This document shows positions 18,061-25,641 of a stretch of 64,000 bases of DNA, piece by piece. Both the position numbers and the translations under genes were made by a program. The notes below the pieces were generated by a model. That model saw only the letters and a list, made by a program, of their open reading frames with translations. It ran no database searches and had not been told where the DNA came from. The stretch spans positions 32,086-96,085 of the forward strand of contig JAJQIB010000039.1 in NCBI GenBank assembly GCA_021199375.1, in the 5' to 3' direction. The stretch comes from Ruminococcus sp. GTDB lineage: Bacteria; Bacillota; Clostridia; Oscillospirales; Ruminococcaceae. Numbering within the stretch: the first letter of the stretch is position 1; each line of letters opens with the position of its first letter.

Positions 18061-19038
18061 ATGAAAAAAGAATACCGAGATGATTGTCCAGAATATTTGC
18101 TTGGATTTTTAACACACTTGAGAGTTATTGAAAACCGTGCACCAAGAACCGAAGAAGCTTACTATACAGACCTACGATGCTTTTTAAGATATCTGCTTAT
18201 AGATCATAATGATGTAGATCCAAATAAGACAGCTTGGGAATCTATTTCAATTAAGAATGTGCCATTTGATTATTTGAAAAGCTTTACACTTTATGATGCG
18301 TATAATTATTTGCGTTGGTTAGCTGATGATCGTAATAACAGTCCTAAGACCAGAGCCAGAAAAACCTCGGCACTCAAGCATTTTTATAATTATCTTGCAA
18401 ATAAATCACATCAATTAGAATCAAATCCGCTTGAAACGCTTGAAAGCCCACATACTACAAGTTCTTTACCAAAATATTTAACGCTTGGCGAGGCTCAACA
18501 GCTTTTAGCTACAATAGAAACAAAGAATACTGAACGTGATTATTGCATTATAACGTTGTTTTTAAACTGCGGAATGCGACTATCAGAGCTTTGCGGAATT
18601 GATATGGGTGATATAAGCTTTGAAAACCGCACTTTGAGATTATTTGGAAAAGGTAGAAAGGAAAGAATAGTTTCACTTAACAATGCATGCATAACCGCAC
18701 TAAACGATTATTTGCCACACCGAAAAACTGAAGGAACAACCTGCGATGCTTTATTCTTTTCAAACAAGAAAAACCGCATATCAAAACGAAGAGTTCAAGA
18801 AATAGTTGAGGAATGCATCAAAAAAGCAGGGCTATCCAACATGGGAATCACCACTCACAAGCTGCGCCATACAGCAGCTACTTTGATGTATCAAAACGGT
18901 GTTGATACGCTTGTTCTGAAAGATGTTCTTGGTCACAAAAGTATTGCTACTACTGAAATTTATACGCATTTGAATGACGAGAATATAAAAGAAGCAATTG
19001 ATGCAAATCCGCTCGCTGATAATGTTAGAAAAAAATAG
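18061..19038 (+). CDS. Tyrosine recombinase (XerC/XerD-like integrase)
   Basis: Site-specific recombinase of the phage-integrase family. The SAM-like core-binding domain spans about residues 1-120 and the catalytic domain about 135-325. Catalytic residues are visible: Arg in GMRLSEL, HKLRH (His and Arg), and GHKSIATTEIYTH with the nucleophile Tyr. AAAGGAG precedes the ATG at 18061, so the track start at 18028 is rejected. Size and sequence suit a XerC-type chromosome-dimer resolvase, but a XerD/integrase role cannot be excluded. A consensus promoter and palindrome lie upstream. Confidence 0.88.
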   Translation: MKKEYRDDCPEYLLGFLTHLRVIENRAPRTEEAYYTDLRCFLRYLLIDHNDVDPNKTAWESISIKNVPFDYLKSFTLYDAYNYLRWLADDRNNSPKTRARKTSALKHFYNYLANKSHQLESNPLETLESPHTTSSLPKYLTLGEAQQLLATIETKNTERDYCIITLFLNCGMRLSELCGIDMGDISFENRTLRLFGKGRKERIVSLNNACITALNDYLPHRKTEGTTCDALFFSNKKNRISKRRVQEIVEECIKKAGLSNMGITTHKLRHTAATLMYQNGVDTLVLKDVLGHKSIATTEIYTHLNDENIKEAIDANPLADNVRKK

Positions 19039-19211
19039 AGTTAGACATTTGTATTACTTCCCTGCTTGACTTGCCTACTTGACTTCCTTTTTTTAAATTT
19101 TTATAATTATGTTTTATTTTATATCTCTATCTCCAACTGCAATTAATCGTAATAATATTTGCAGGAACGCCTTGAGGAAAAAGGGAGCTGTAAGTTATAA
19201 TCACTTTCTGC

Positions 19212-19262
19212 AGCTGATGTTGTTTCTCTTGTGCCTATTCCGTTTAGCTTATTTCAGCTTCA
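19212..19262. repeat. Degenerate copy of an internal segment of the lipoprotein gene
   Basis: Bases about 19212-19262 match about 19597-19648 (TGTTTCTCTTGTGCCTATT shared, followed by similar CCGT.TAGCTT..TTCAGCTTC). Read on the minus strand, the copy begins EAE-S like the internal EAEKSYTV, then meets stops and a frame change. It is a direct duplication whose distal copy has decayed. Confidence 0.75.
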
Positions 19263-19789
19263 ATACTATCGTCGGTTTCAGAAGAAATTATCGTTTGAAT
19301 TTGTTCGATATATTCATAGGGCAAATCATAGGATGAGTCAGCGTATGAAAAGTTGTTTTCATGCTCATATTCATCTGTAACGTCATAGTCAGAGGATATA
19401 AAGTTTACATAATAAAATCCGTCCTCGTTATCTCCGTCGGTTTTGATAATATATCCGTCTACTCCGCCACGTTCGGGATAGTCGTCACCTGAAAGCTCGT
19501 ACTCATCGCATATTTTCATAACCTCATCAATCCATGCGTCTATGCTTTCAATTGTACCTTCGTCTGTTATTTCCCATGTATAATCGCTTTCTTCGGCTGA
19601 GGCTGTTTCTCTTGTGCCTATTACCGTATAGCTTTTTTCAGCTTCGGAATCAGAAATGCCGGAGCCGGCTGTATTTTCCACTGCAGATGTCGAAGAATCG
19701 GAAGCACTTGATGAAATCTCATCTGTATTTCCGCATGAGCATAGCACTATTGACAAGCAGGACAAAAAAATAAGAATTATTTTTTTCAT
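19244..19789 (-). CDS. Putative secreted lipoprotein of unknown function
   Basis: Short acidic protein (181 residues) with a lipoprotein signal peptide: MKKIILIFLSCLSIVLCSCGN, with lipobox LCSC. A Ser/Ala-rich linker follows, then an acidic Tyr-rich domain without recognised family. It begins 23 bp after the upstream papain-like peptidase gene, so they form one transcript and the lipoprotein may accompany that enzyme. The last codons and the bases beyond the stop are a decayed copy of an internal segment, so the C-terminus may be secondarily shortened. Confidence 0.75.
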   Translation of the reverse strand: MKKIILIFLSCLSIVLCSCGNTDEISSSASDSSTSAVENTAGSGISDSEAEKSYTVIGTRETASAEESDYTWEITDEGTIESIDAWIDEVMKICDEYELSGDDYPERGGVDGYIIKTDGDNEDGFYYVNFISSDYDVTDEYEHENNFSYADSSYDLPYEYIEQIQTIISSETDDSIEAEIS

Positions 19790-19812
19790 AAAATTACCTC
19801 CATAAATTGATA

Positions 19813-20874
19813 TCAGCTAAAGTAAATAAATCCATCTGCATATTGATAATTTATTTTAACATCATTTTTTCCGAATCCGTTATTTACTACATACGTGCAC
19901 TTGCTTTTTACGAGGGTACTTCCATCATAGTAAGCAATTACTCCATAAGTAACAACCCAATGATTTTTATAACTAGGATGATTCTGCAACAATAAAATAG
20001 CAGGTATTTTTTGATTTATAACTTTATATTTATAATAGCCCCAAGTGTAATAAATCATATCACTTGTGCTTAGATCATTTCTGTTTACTACATTAATAGT
20101 TTTTGTTGAATTAGATATTTTTGAGAAAGCCGAATCTAATCCGCTCTTTATTTGTGCATAACTAGCATTAGATGGTATATAATTTGCTAAATAGTCATAT
20201 AACGTTTTGGGACTATTTGCGTAAGTGGATTTCAATATATTGCTGTCAATATTATCATAGTAGTAAAATAGTTGGGTTGTGACTGCCACTCGTCCACATT
20301 GACCACTCGTATAATAATCAAAGCATCTTGGCTTATTACTCAGAGCATTCTTAACTTTGGTCAATTCAGATGTACTGGAAGTTGTCATTATACCGTTGGT
20401 TTCTTCTTCAATACTTTCAGATAAAGTTTCAAATTCATCGCTCATTTGAACCAGCTCTGAATATTCAATTATTTCATTTGATAAGACATCTACAGCTTTA
20501 TCATTTTCTTTAGTAAAATAGGATAAAGGTCCTGCGAAGTATACATCTTCCTCTATTCCAGATAAAGGAGATTCTGAATTTTCACAGTACTCTATTATTT
20601 CGCCATTAGTATCATAGATTAAATAGGCGCTATCAAAATCTAAACAATATGCAGTTATCTGTCCATCAGTATTTAGTAATAGATGACAATAATCTATCTC
20701 TCCCATATTTTCATCATCAATAACGTATTGTACAAATTCAGGCAAACCGAGATTGCTAGTGCTTGTGTTAGTTGATAAAGAATCGTCAATATCAGAAGCA
20801 TATGCGTTAAAAGAAAAAGACGAAATAGCTATAACTATGCTGGCTGATATTATCTTTCTGAACGATTTTTTCAT
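19813..20874 (-). CDS. Secreted papain-like cysteine peptidase (putative, C39-like)
   Basis: The signal peptide starts MKKSFRKIISASIVIA and ends after an AYA-S-like site. The C-terminal half carries a Cys in SGQCGRVAV, a His in KNHWVVTYG and an Asn in YVVNNGFG, in the order of papain-fold enzymes. The middle region is acidic and unassigned. The start at 20874 follows AAGGAGGTAATTTT; the track start at 20928 lacks a ribosome site. A consensus promoter lies 55 bp upstream. The substrate is unknown, and it could be an inactive member of the fold. Confidence 0.68.
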   Translation of the reverse strand: MKKSFRKIISASIVIAISSFSFNAYASDIDDSLSTNTSTSNLGLPEFVQYVIDDENMGEIDYCHLLLNTDGQITAYCLDFDSAYLIYDTNGEIIEYCENSESPLSGIEEDVYFAGPLSYFTKENDKAVDVLSNEIIEYSELVQMSDEFETLSESIEEETNGIMTTSSTSELTKVKNALSNKPRCFDYYTSGQCGRVAVTTQLFYYYDNIDSNILKSTYANSPKTLYDYLANYIPSNASYAQIKSGLDSAFSKISNSTKTINVVNRNDLSTSDMIYYTWGYYKYKVINQKIPAILLLQNHPSYKNHWVVTYGVIAYYDGSTLVKSKCTYVVNNGFGKNDVKINYQYADGFIYFS

Positions 20875-20928
20875 AAAATTACCTCCTTGATCAATTAAAT
20901 AAATTAGTGCAATGCTTTGCATAAACAA

Positions 20929-20957
20929 ATTATACCTGATTTAATTAGTTTTGTCAA
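20929..20957 (-). promoter_or_regulatory. Consensus sigmaA promoter for the peptidase-lipoprotein pair
   Basis: On the minus strand TTGACA (20957-20952), 17-bp spacer, TATAAT (20934-20929). Confidence 0.85.
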
Positions 20958-21080
20958 GAATTTTCTGAAAAAATCTATACCTCAAATATAATTTTGTATA
21001 TTTGTACAATTTGTTTAAGGTAAAATATACATATTGCACAAAATGAAAAAACTTACAGGAATTTCTAATTTTACTTCGCT

Positions 21081-21320
21081 TCAACTCTCCTCCGTATCCC
21101 TTCTCTCTTCACCCATAACCTCGCACAAAACATTTTCTGCTAAAGTAAACAAAAATTCCTTATTAGAAGGCACACTGCTATCCGCATAACCTGCGCCCGG
21201 ATACTTCCTTCTTACGTCAGGACAATTCTTTTTCCACGCCGCATTGATCGCCGTTCGAATGTAGCACTCCACATGGAATATTGTGGAGTTTGGTGAAAAG
21301 TATTGGATGGCATCCTGCAC
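21081..21320 (-). pseudogene. Fragment of a Spo0A C-terminal DNA-binding domain
   Basis: Seventy-nine residues aligning with the end of Spo0A-type output domains: ECYIRTAINAAW matches the recognition-helix region, and PSNKEFLFTLAENV matches the conserved PTN-EF motif at the domain end. It is also similar to the last 80 residues of the regulator at 62645-63394. The receiver and the first output helices are missing. No ribosome site precedes the ATG, and an in-frame stop lies 15 codons upstream. It is most simply a remnant, though expression as a small peptide cannot be excluded. Confidence 0.65.
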
Positions 21321-21422
21321 ATTTTAGTCTTTTTAGTTTTTATGGTCAGTAGCGGCAAGGGATTTTAGAGGTGCCCATAATATAGTTGTGACAGTCTTGT
21401 CCATCTATCAATGAAGTGAGAC

Positions 21423-21461
21423 TAAAAACCCGCCAAAGAGATATGACTCTCCTTGACGGGT
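21423..21461 (-). terminator. Terminator of the tannase-like lipoprotein gene
   Basis: On the minus strand ACCCGTCAAGGAGAG pairs with CTCTTTGGCGGGT (one mismatch/bulge region) and is followed by TTTTTAG. Confidence 0.8.
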
Positions 21462-21500
21462 GTATGTTATATAAACCTTATGTTACCGCTGAAATTTCAA

Positions 21501-23822
21501 TTATCCCGCATTAAACAGCTCACTTAGCACGTCCTCATGCTCCTGTAGAATTTCAAGCAAAATTTCGTCCCAGTGTCTTGCATCTGCGCTGTCGCTTCCA
21601 AATACATAATCTTCTTGACCGTAATCTATTACATCAAATCCTGGCATTGCCTTGCTTGCACCAGCAGTACGATATGCTACAATATTTGCAAGTGTAAAGC
21701 TAACTGAGCTTATATCGCTGTAATCTACCCATTCACTAAGGTCCGTACCATTCGCAGAATCAGCAGTGCCGTTAGTTGTCTGGACTTCGGCAGCCGACTT
21801 TTCGATTGTAGCTCCTCCTGCATATTCTCCATACATTTCGTCTACATAAAGCGCAAGAGATTCGCCGAAGATTTCGCTCGGCACGTGACCACCATCCCAT
21901 TGCCATTCAATATTTGCATCTATTCCAGCATTAAGCATAGTTATTTGTAGATTTAGAGAGCTAAACATTGACATATCGCCCTCGCTCGCACCCATCATTA
22001 TTCTAACCCATGTTGGATCGTCTGTATCGTCATCACCGATATAATTTAGCGGATTGTAAAGAGATACGATATTATTACCATATTCATCTCCAGCAAGTAT
22101 TTCTGCTATATCTGATTCATATGCTTCTAGCATTTCTTCATAGCTTGAGTAATTTGCACTGTCTGTACTTCCAGAGCTTGACTGTGTAGTACCCTCATCA
22201 GGTGTGCCGACAAGTTCTTCGGTTGCGTCAGTTGCATCAATGTCAATATCACCATCAGGAAGCTCTCCATTAGCAATATCAATATCACCAGCATCATCAG
22301 GTAACTCGCCATCCGTTATGTCAATGTCTCCTTTTTTATCGCCATCAGGCAAAGTACCTCCAGTCATTCCTCCACCCATTTTATCGCTACTCTCACTTCC
22401 TTTAGAATAGCGTCCTTCGATAAATGCCTCAGCTTTTTCCTCAGTTGTCATAGCCGCAACTTCATCATCGTTAAGTGCATTTCCATCTTCATCAAACCAA
22501 GTCCATCCACTGGAATAGTCAAGATTGTCAAGATACCACTGTAGGTTTTCGGTAAATTCGGCTAAATATAAATCCAGGTAGGTTCCATAGTAGCCATTAG
22601 TTTCTGGATAAGCATCAATATCCTGCTCAATGGTAAGTTCAATAGTATCGTTTGTGTCTCCGTCATCATTTAAATCAAAGCCTACATCAGCTTCATTAAC
22701 TGTAAGTTCTTGCTCATTGATATAATTCATATAAGCTTCGGACAAATATTCAGCCAGCTGAGCCTGGAAGGATGTTGAAAAATTATATGTCGTGTCCATA
22801 TAATATTCAAATGCTAATGCCATATCTGCTTCATAAAGTGAGGTTATAGCACTATATGCTACGCATCCCCATGCTCCGTCTGAAACCTCAACCTCTTGTC
22901 CGTCTATAGTGACAGTGGTTGAGTAGGAATCGCTATCTGTAGCGTAAACTCCGACTGCTCCGACCTCTATCTCGTAGTCGTAAAAATCCTCGTTGTTTGA
23001 GGTTGCGGCAAACATCGTAGCATGCGCGCCTCCTCCTGAACCACCTGTTGAAACAAGATAGTCTACATTTCCTGGTAGGTTACCAAGTAGGATATTGTAC
23101 TTTACAAATCTTGCTGCTGCTTTTTGGTCTACAAGGCATGAGGGAGCATCGCCTGTGTAGGTTACATTTCCATCATCATCTGTTACACTATCCTGTTTGC
23201 CGCGGTTGCCACAGGCTACATTTATATAGCCCTCCGCAGCATATGATGTTGAAGCAAGAGAATTACTTTGTGACGAATATCCGGCAGCTCCGGTGTTGAG
23301 AATTATTGGAGCGGTTGACGCAGTATAGGTCTGTCCGTTGGTGCTTACAATTTGTGCATCATAATCTATAACAAGATTTCCATTTACAGAGTCGCTAGCA
23401 TCACCTGAAGTGACATCCGCTTCACCGTCACCATCCGTATCAATTCCCGTTACATACGCCCCCGGAACACAAACAGATACGCCTTCTTCGTCTTCAATTT
23501 CTGGATAAGCCACAGCAGATACAATAGACATCACCCAAGCATCCGCACTGCTATCGTAGCTCCATGAAAGCTCATCATTGTTTGCAAGATTTAATGTTTC
23601 CTCAATGTATTCCTTGTCGCTAACTATGATAACGTCTTGAGTATCCTCCTCATTTTCAGTGTTTTCATATTCGCTGTCCTCGCTTTCGTCATCAGTTTGG
23701 ATGCTTTCGTCCTCCACTGAGCTGCTTACTGCATCGCTACCTTCATCACTCGACTGCGATGCACAAGCTGTTGTTAGTATGCACATAAGTGCAGTAATGC
23801 CGGCTAGTACTCGTTTACCCAT
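21501..23822 (-). CDS. Large tannase-family-like alpha/beta-hydrolase lipoprotein
   Basis: Predicted surface lipoprotein (MGKRVLAGITALMCILTTAC lipobox) of about 773 residues. A hydrolase core similar to the tannase at 40606-41982 is split. The first half holds PSCLVDQKAAARFVKYN and the nucleophile region GGSGGGAHA. The second holds GASEGDMSMFSSL and GGHVP, matching the tannase RHGECDRDTSLA and the catalytic-His area. Between them lies an Asp-rich insert with GDIDI..GELPD-type repeats. Probable function is an extracellular ester hydrolase, possibly on plant phenolic esters. The start 23822 is preferred because AGAAGGG is too close to the ATG at 23831. Confidence 0.65.
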   Translation of the reverse strand: MGKRVLAGITALMCILTTACASQSSDEGSDAVSSSVEDESIQTDDESEDSEYENTENEEDTQDVIIVSDKEYIEETLNLANNDELSWSYDSSADAWVMSIVSAVAYPEIEDEEGVSVCVPGAYVTGIDTDGDGEADVTSGDASDSVNGNLVIDYDAQIVSTNGQTYTASTAPIILNTGAAGYSSQSNSLASTSYAAEGYINVACGNRGKQDSVTDDDGNVTYTGDAPSCLVDQKAAARFVKYNILLGNLPGNVDYLVSTGGSGGGAHATMFAATSNNEDFYDYEIEVGAVGVYATDSDSYSTTVTIDGQEVEVSDGAWGCVAYSAITSLYEADMALAFEYYMDTTYNFSTSFQAQLAEYLSEAYMNYINEQELTVNEADVGFDLNDDGDTNDTIELTIEQDIDAYPETNGYYGTYLDLYLAEFTENLQWYLDNLDYSSGWTWFDEDGNALNDDEVAAMTTEEKAEAFIEGRYSKGSESSDKMGGGMTGGTLPDGDKKGDIDITDGELPDDAGDIDIANGELPDGDIDIDATDATEELVGTPDEGTTQSSSGSTDSANYSSYEEMLEAYESDIAEILAGDEYGNNIVSLYNPLNYIGDDDTDDPTWVRIMMGASEGDMSMFSSLNLQITMLNAGIDANIEWQWDGGHVPSEIFGESLALYVDEMYGEYAGGATIEKSAAEVQTTNGTADSANGTDLSEWVDYSDISSVSFTLANIVAYRTAGASKAMPGFDVIDYGQEDYVFGSDSADARHWDEILLEILQEHEDVLSELFNAG
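22200..22400 (-). repeat. Asp-rich in-frame repeat inside the tannase-like lipoprotein
   Basis: Encodes GDIDITDGELPD, GDIDIANGELPD and GDIDIDATD in succession, an imperfect repeat of about 12 residues. It sits between the two halves of the hydrolase core; a linker or cation-binding loop is possible. Confidence 0.7.
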
Positions 23823-24048
23823 AATTTTCATCCCTTCTGCTTTTTAGCAAAATATTCCTTTATCTTAAAGGTTATACTAATTATATTAAATAAGAATGAT
23901 AATTAAATTATTTATATGTGAAAGATAAGGCAAAGTCTAATATGAATTTTTTCACATTTGTATTTGATATATTAGTTAATCTAAAGCTTTTAATCTGTTC
24001 TTTGTAAAAACCTTTACTTTTTGTTCACTTTTTATTCGATTTTGACTA

Positions 24049-24077
24049 TTGACTTTACTCAAAATATATGGTAATCT
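24049..24077 (+). promoter_or_regulatory. Promoter of the DUF2325-DUF3793-flavodoxin locus
   Basis: TTGACT (24049-24054), 17-bp spacer, TAATCT (24072-24077). The predicted transcription start falls in the operator at 24084-24101. Confidence 0.6.
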
Positions 24078-24083
24078 ATATAT

Positions 24084-24101
24084 AGTTAGCTATGGCTAAC
24101 T
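24084..24101. promoter_or_regulatory. Palindromic operator 1 (AGTTAGC-TATG-GCTAACT)
   Basis: Perfect 7-bp arms with a 4-bp spacer, overlapping the predicted transcription start. The same 6-bp arms with the same spacing recur at 24430-24445 before the next gene. The pattern resembles operators of DtxR/IdeR-type metal regulators (TTAGG-like, from memory), so iron control is inferred. Confidence 0.7.
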
Positions 24102-24115
24102 TGGGAGGTGATAAA

Positions 24116-24406
24116 GTGAGTGTTGTGATTGTAGGTGGAAATGATCGAATGACCACTAGATATAAGGATATTTGTAAGTCGTATAACTGCAAGGCGAAGG
24201 TGTTTATAAAGCTTCCTGCTGAATTTGATAAAAAAATTGGTTCTCCTGATTTGGCGGTAGTTTTTACTGATACTGTATCACACAAAATGCTTAATGGTGT
24301 AAAAAAAGGAGCAGATAAAATGAATTTTCCGATAGAAATCTGTCATTCCTCAAGCTGTTCGGCGTTAAAGAATGCACTGGAAAAATATTGTACAAAGCAA
24401 GCGTAA
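24116..24406 (+). CDS. DUF2325 domain-containing protein
   Basis: Small cytosolic protein (97 residues) with the DUF2325 pattern: VVIVGGNDRMTTRYKDI at the start and FTDTVSHKMLNGVKKGADK in the second half. The family function is unknown; the fold resembles a small Rossmann-like domain. A GTG at 24116 after GGGAGGTGATAAA is the start; the ATG at 24092 lies inside the operator and would be too far upstream. It precedes DUF3793 and flavodoxin genes, a grouping known from iron-related loci. Confidence 0.8.
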   Translation: MSVVIVGGNDRMTTRYKDICKSYNCKAKVFIKLPAEFDKKIGSPDLAVVFTDTVSHKMLNGVKKGADKMNFPIEICHSSSCSALKNALEKYCTKQA

Positions 24407-24429
24407 TACGCATTTTTTTATGATAGCAA

Positions 24430-24445
24430 GTTAGCATCTGCTAAC
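24430..24445. promoter_or_regulatory. Palindromic operator 2 (GTTAGC-ATCT-GCTAAC)
   Basis: Same 6-bp arms and 4-bp spacer as operator 1, located 18 bp before the DUF3793 start. It suggests the two genes share one regulator, and that DUF3793 has its own control point. Confidence 0.7.
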
Positions 24446-24463
24446 CAAGAAAGGAGACTTATC

Positions 24464-25036
24464 ATGTCAGAATCAGAGCATATGGAATTTAGCAGAATTT
24501 TAGCATATCAATCAGCTCCTGCTATGCTAGGAATTAAGCCTTCAAGTCTTATAAATGTAGATAAGTATAAATTTTGCGTGGATGAGAACGTATCATATTT
24601 TAATAGGCGAGCTTATAATAAGGGTCTGAAAATTTTCACATTACGTGAGGATTCACAAAGAAAGCTTCTACTTGTATATAATAACAGGCTTTTAGATAAG
24701 CTGCTTGATGATGCAGACGTTAGGAAATATCTTGCAAAATACGGATATGAATATAAGCTTAGCAAAGAGGAATGTCTAAGCAGGCTTTCGAAGCGTATTT
24801 GTGAAAATGATGAGTTTCCGCACGAGGTTGGTGTTTTCTTAGGATATCCAATATATGATGTTGAAGAATTTATCAAAAACAAGGGAGAAAACTATCTTAT
24901 CTGTGGATGCTGGAAGGTTTATTCAAATGAAAAGCAAGCTGAGAAGCTGTTTAGCAATTACGATAAGTGCAGAAGCTTTCTGTGCAACAAGCTTGATCAG
25001 GGCATTGATATTTATAAGGCTCTGAAAATTTCATAG
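24464..25036 (+). CDS. DUF3793 family protein
   Basis: 190-residue cytoplasmic protein with the family pattern: SAPAMLGIKPSSL at the start, LLLVYNNRLLDKLL in the middle, FPHEVGVFLGYPIYDVEEFI and CGCWKVYSNEKQAEKLF later. Function is not known. Family members often lie beside flavodoxins and iron-transport genes, as here. AAGGAGA precedes the ATG. The flavodoxin follows 11 bp later. Confidence 0.88.
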   Translation: MSESEHMEFSRILAYQSAPAMLGIKPSSLINVDKYKFCVDENVSYFNRRAYNKGLKIFTLREDSQRKLLLVYNNRLLDKLLDDADVRKYLAKYGYEYKLSKEECLSRLSKRICENDEFPHEVGVFLGYPIYDVEEFIKNKGENYLICGCWKVYSNEKQAEKLFSNYDKCRSFLCNKLDQGIDIYKALKIS

Positions 25037-25047
25037 GAGGTATTTAG

Positions 25048-25455
25048 ATGAAAGCAGTAGTAATTTATTGGACAGGTACAGGAAACACAGAGGCAATGGC
25101 AAATGCTGTTGCTGAAGGTGCAGGTGTTAATCCGGTTACAGTTTCGGAATTTTCTGAGGACATAACACAATACGACAGAATAGCCTTAGGCTGCCCTGCC
25201 ATGGGTGCCGAAGAGCTTGAAGAAAGCGAGTTCGAACCATTTTTCAGTGAAATTGAAAATAAGATTTCTGGAAAAACAGTAGGTTTGTTTGGTTCATATG
25301 GTTGGGGAGACGGAGAATGGATGAGGCTTTGGCAAGATAGAGTTACAGCAGCAGGTGCATCTCTTCTTAATGGAGAAGGTCTTATCATAAATGAAGCGCC
25401 TGATGATGATGGACTTGAAAGCTGTAGAGCTTTAGGTGAACAACTAATCAAATAG
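25048..25455 (+). CDS. Flavodoxin
   Basis: Small FMN electron carrier (135 residues), used in place of ferredoxin when iron is limiting. The FMN phosphate loop is YWTGTGNTEAMA, and GSYGWGDGEWM is the second FMN-binding loop. GGAGG precedes the ATG. The terminator directly after closes the DUF3793-flavodoxin transcript. Confidence 0.95.
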   Translation: MKAVVIYWTGTGNTEAMANAVAEGAGVNPVTVSEFSEDITQYDRIALGCPAMGAEELEESEFEPFFSEIENKISGKTVGLFGSYGWGDGEWMRLWQDRVTAAGASLLNGEGLIINEAPDDDGLESCRALGEQLIK

Positions 25456-25458
25456 TAA

Positions 25459-25496
25459 GTAAGCAGTCGTTCCTTAGAATGACTGCTTACTTTTTA
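25459..25496 (+). terminator. Terminator after flavodoxin
   Basis: Perfect stem GTAAGCAGTC/GACTGCTTAC extended by GTTC/GAAT pairs, followed by TTTTT. Confidence 0.9.
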
Positions 25497-25570
25497 CGCT
25501 CCTATTATATAACCTAATATAGGATAATATAATACTACAAAACTTTCACATGAATTTATACATATTTTAG

Positions 25571-25599
25571 TTGACATATTAGATATAACATGATAAAAT
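25571..25599 (+). promoter_or_regulatory. SigmaA promoter for the FN3/C39-like gene
   Basis: TTGACA (25571-25576), 17-bp spacer, TAAAAT (25594-25599), 42 bp before the gene start. Confidence 0.7.
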
Positions 25600-25641
25600 A
25601 AAACCACGACATCATTCAAATACTTTTGAGAGGAAATTGTA

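Noticed and set aside
19109-19336. 75-residue + strand ORF after the recombinase
   Set aside because: Overlaps the decayed duplication of the minus-strand lipoprotein; no ribosome site.
25065-25451. 128-residue minus-strand ORF across flavodoxin
   Set aside because: Shadow of the flavodoxin gene.
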